Assembly (NCBI GenBank): GCA_025146135.1 | Contig: CP102255.1 | Location: 1 to 64,000, forward strand | Direction of reading: 5' to 3' | Origin: Anaerotruncus colihominis | GTDB lineage: Bacteria > Bacillota > Clostridia > Oscillospirales > Ruminococcaceae | Length of the DNA stretch: 64,000 nucleotides | Part shown: piece by piece, positions 63,763-64,000 of the stretch | How the letters are laid out: the number at the start of each line of letters is the position of its first letter | How positions within the stretch are numbered: the stretch's first letter is position 1 | Notes under the pieces: model-generated | Told to the model about the DNA's origin: nothing | Seen by the model: only the letters and a program-made list of their open reading frames with translations | Database searches by the model: none | Translations under genes and position numbers: made by a program

Positions 63763-64000
63763 ATGGTGGAGGACATCAGAATCCCTGTCAAAGTCGGCGG
63801 CGTCACATTTAAAAACCCCTTTTATGTGGCCTCCGGTCCGACCACAAAGAACGTCCGCCAGCTTCAGCGCATTGAGGAAACGGGATGGGCGGCCGCCAGC
63901 ATCAAGCTGTCCATCGACCCTGCGCCCTACATCAACCGCAAGCCGCGTTACGGGCTTTTTGATGAGACAAACGCCCTGGCCTTTACCGCTGAAAAGCGCC
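63763..64000 (+). CDS. Dihydroorotate dehydrogenase/PreA-like protein, 5' part only
   Basis: The frame begins ATG 63763 right after the previous stop and runs open to the window end (79 codons seen). VKVGGVTFKNPFYVASGPTT, TGWAAASIKLSIDPAP and INRKPRYG fit the flavin-barrel N-terminus of PreA-type dihydropyrimidine dehydrogenases and class 1 dihydroorotate dehydrogenases. As part of a catabolic operon, a PreA-like reductase is more likely than pyrimidine synthesis. The C-terminus, including any ferredoxin domain, is outside the window. Confidence 0.8.
   Translation, partial: MVEDIRIPVKVGGVTFKNPFYVASGPTTKNVRQLQRIEETGWAAASIKLSIDPAPYINRKPRYGLFDETNALAFTAEKR

Overview
The window starts at the first base of dnaA and covers 64 kb of a spore-forming, anaerobic Firmicute. 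The order dnaA-dnaN-yaaA-recF-remB-gyrB-gyrA is the classic Gram-positive replication-origin order. The three-gene spoVA operon, rubrerythrin, a PdaA-like cortex deacetylase and a methionine T-box point to class Clostridia. Moderately high GC and many GC-rich intergenic repeats suggest the Oscillospiraceae/Ruminococcaceae side, but no species can be named from this sequence alone.

Layout. 1-10.6 kb: oriC and the replication/gyrase operon, with two YcxB-like membrane proteins between gyrB and gyrA. 10.6-16 kb: Na/Pi transporter, M14 peptidase, Nudix hydrolase and a PdaA-like lipoprotein. 16.4-19.2 kb: metN-metI-metQ on the minus strand behind a Met-specific T-box leader. 19.3-26.1 kb: ProX-type editing protein, HAD phosphatase, DEAD-box helicase, a six-copy 109-bp tandem array, cinA, a deoxyinosine glycosylase, luxS, YjbR and AlkD. 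26.3-35.8 kb: sirtuin, WG-repeat lipoprotein, a second 109-bp array, class III fructose bisphosphatase, purA, pyrimidine-nucleoside phosphorylase and phosphopentomutase. 36-46.3 kb: two adjacent nitrilase-fold proteins, tadA, a TIGR04076 protein, a CcdA-TlpA fusion, AzlCD, GNAT, exonuclease III, a patatin-like protein and a ketopantoate-reductase-like protein. 46.6-51.6 kb: spoVACDE, an AT-rich two-gene secreted/membrane unit, a conserved hypothetical, a deformylase pseudogene and rubrerythrin. 51.7-64 kb: a catabolic island with a LacI regulator, two MocA-type and two SDR/epimerase-type dehydrogenases, a branched-chain-amino-acid-type ABC importer, a GlcN6P-deaminase-like enzyme, a creatininase-family amidohydrolase and the start of a dihydroorotate-dehydrogenase/PreA-like gene.

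Intergenic DNA is unusually rich in structured repeats. Family A is a roughly 55-bp hairpin repeat at eight or more places, often abutting stop codons. Family B is about 200 bp in two copies, and family C is 200-270 bp in three copies. A MITE-like element lies in the catabolic island. Two different tandem arrays both have a 109-bp period and share the same palindrome. Two promoter-plus-terminator units without a reading frame are candidate small RNAs.

The best candidates for undescribed biology are the 109-bp arrays, the C-rich sRNA candidate downstream of tadA, the pair of nitrilase-fold proteins with complementary damage to the catalytic triad, the self-contained secreted/membrane pair, and the LacI-linked catabolic island whose substrate is not obvious.
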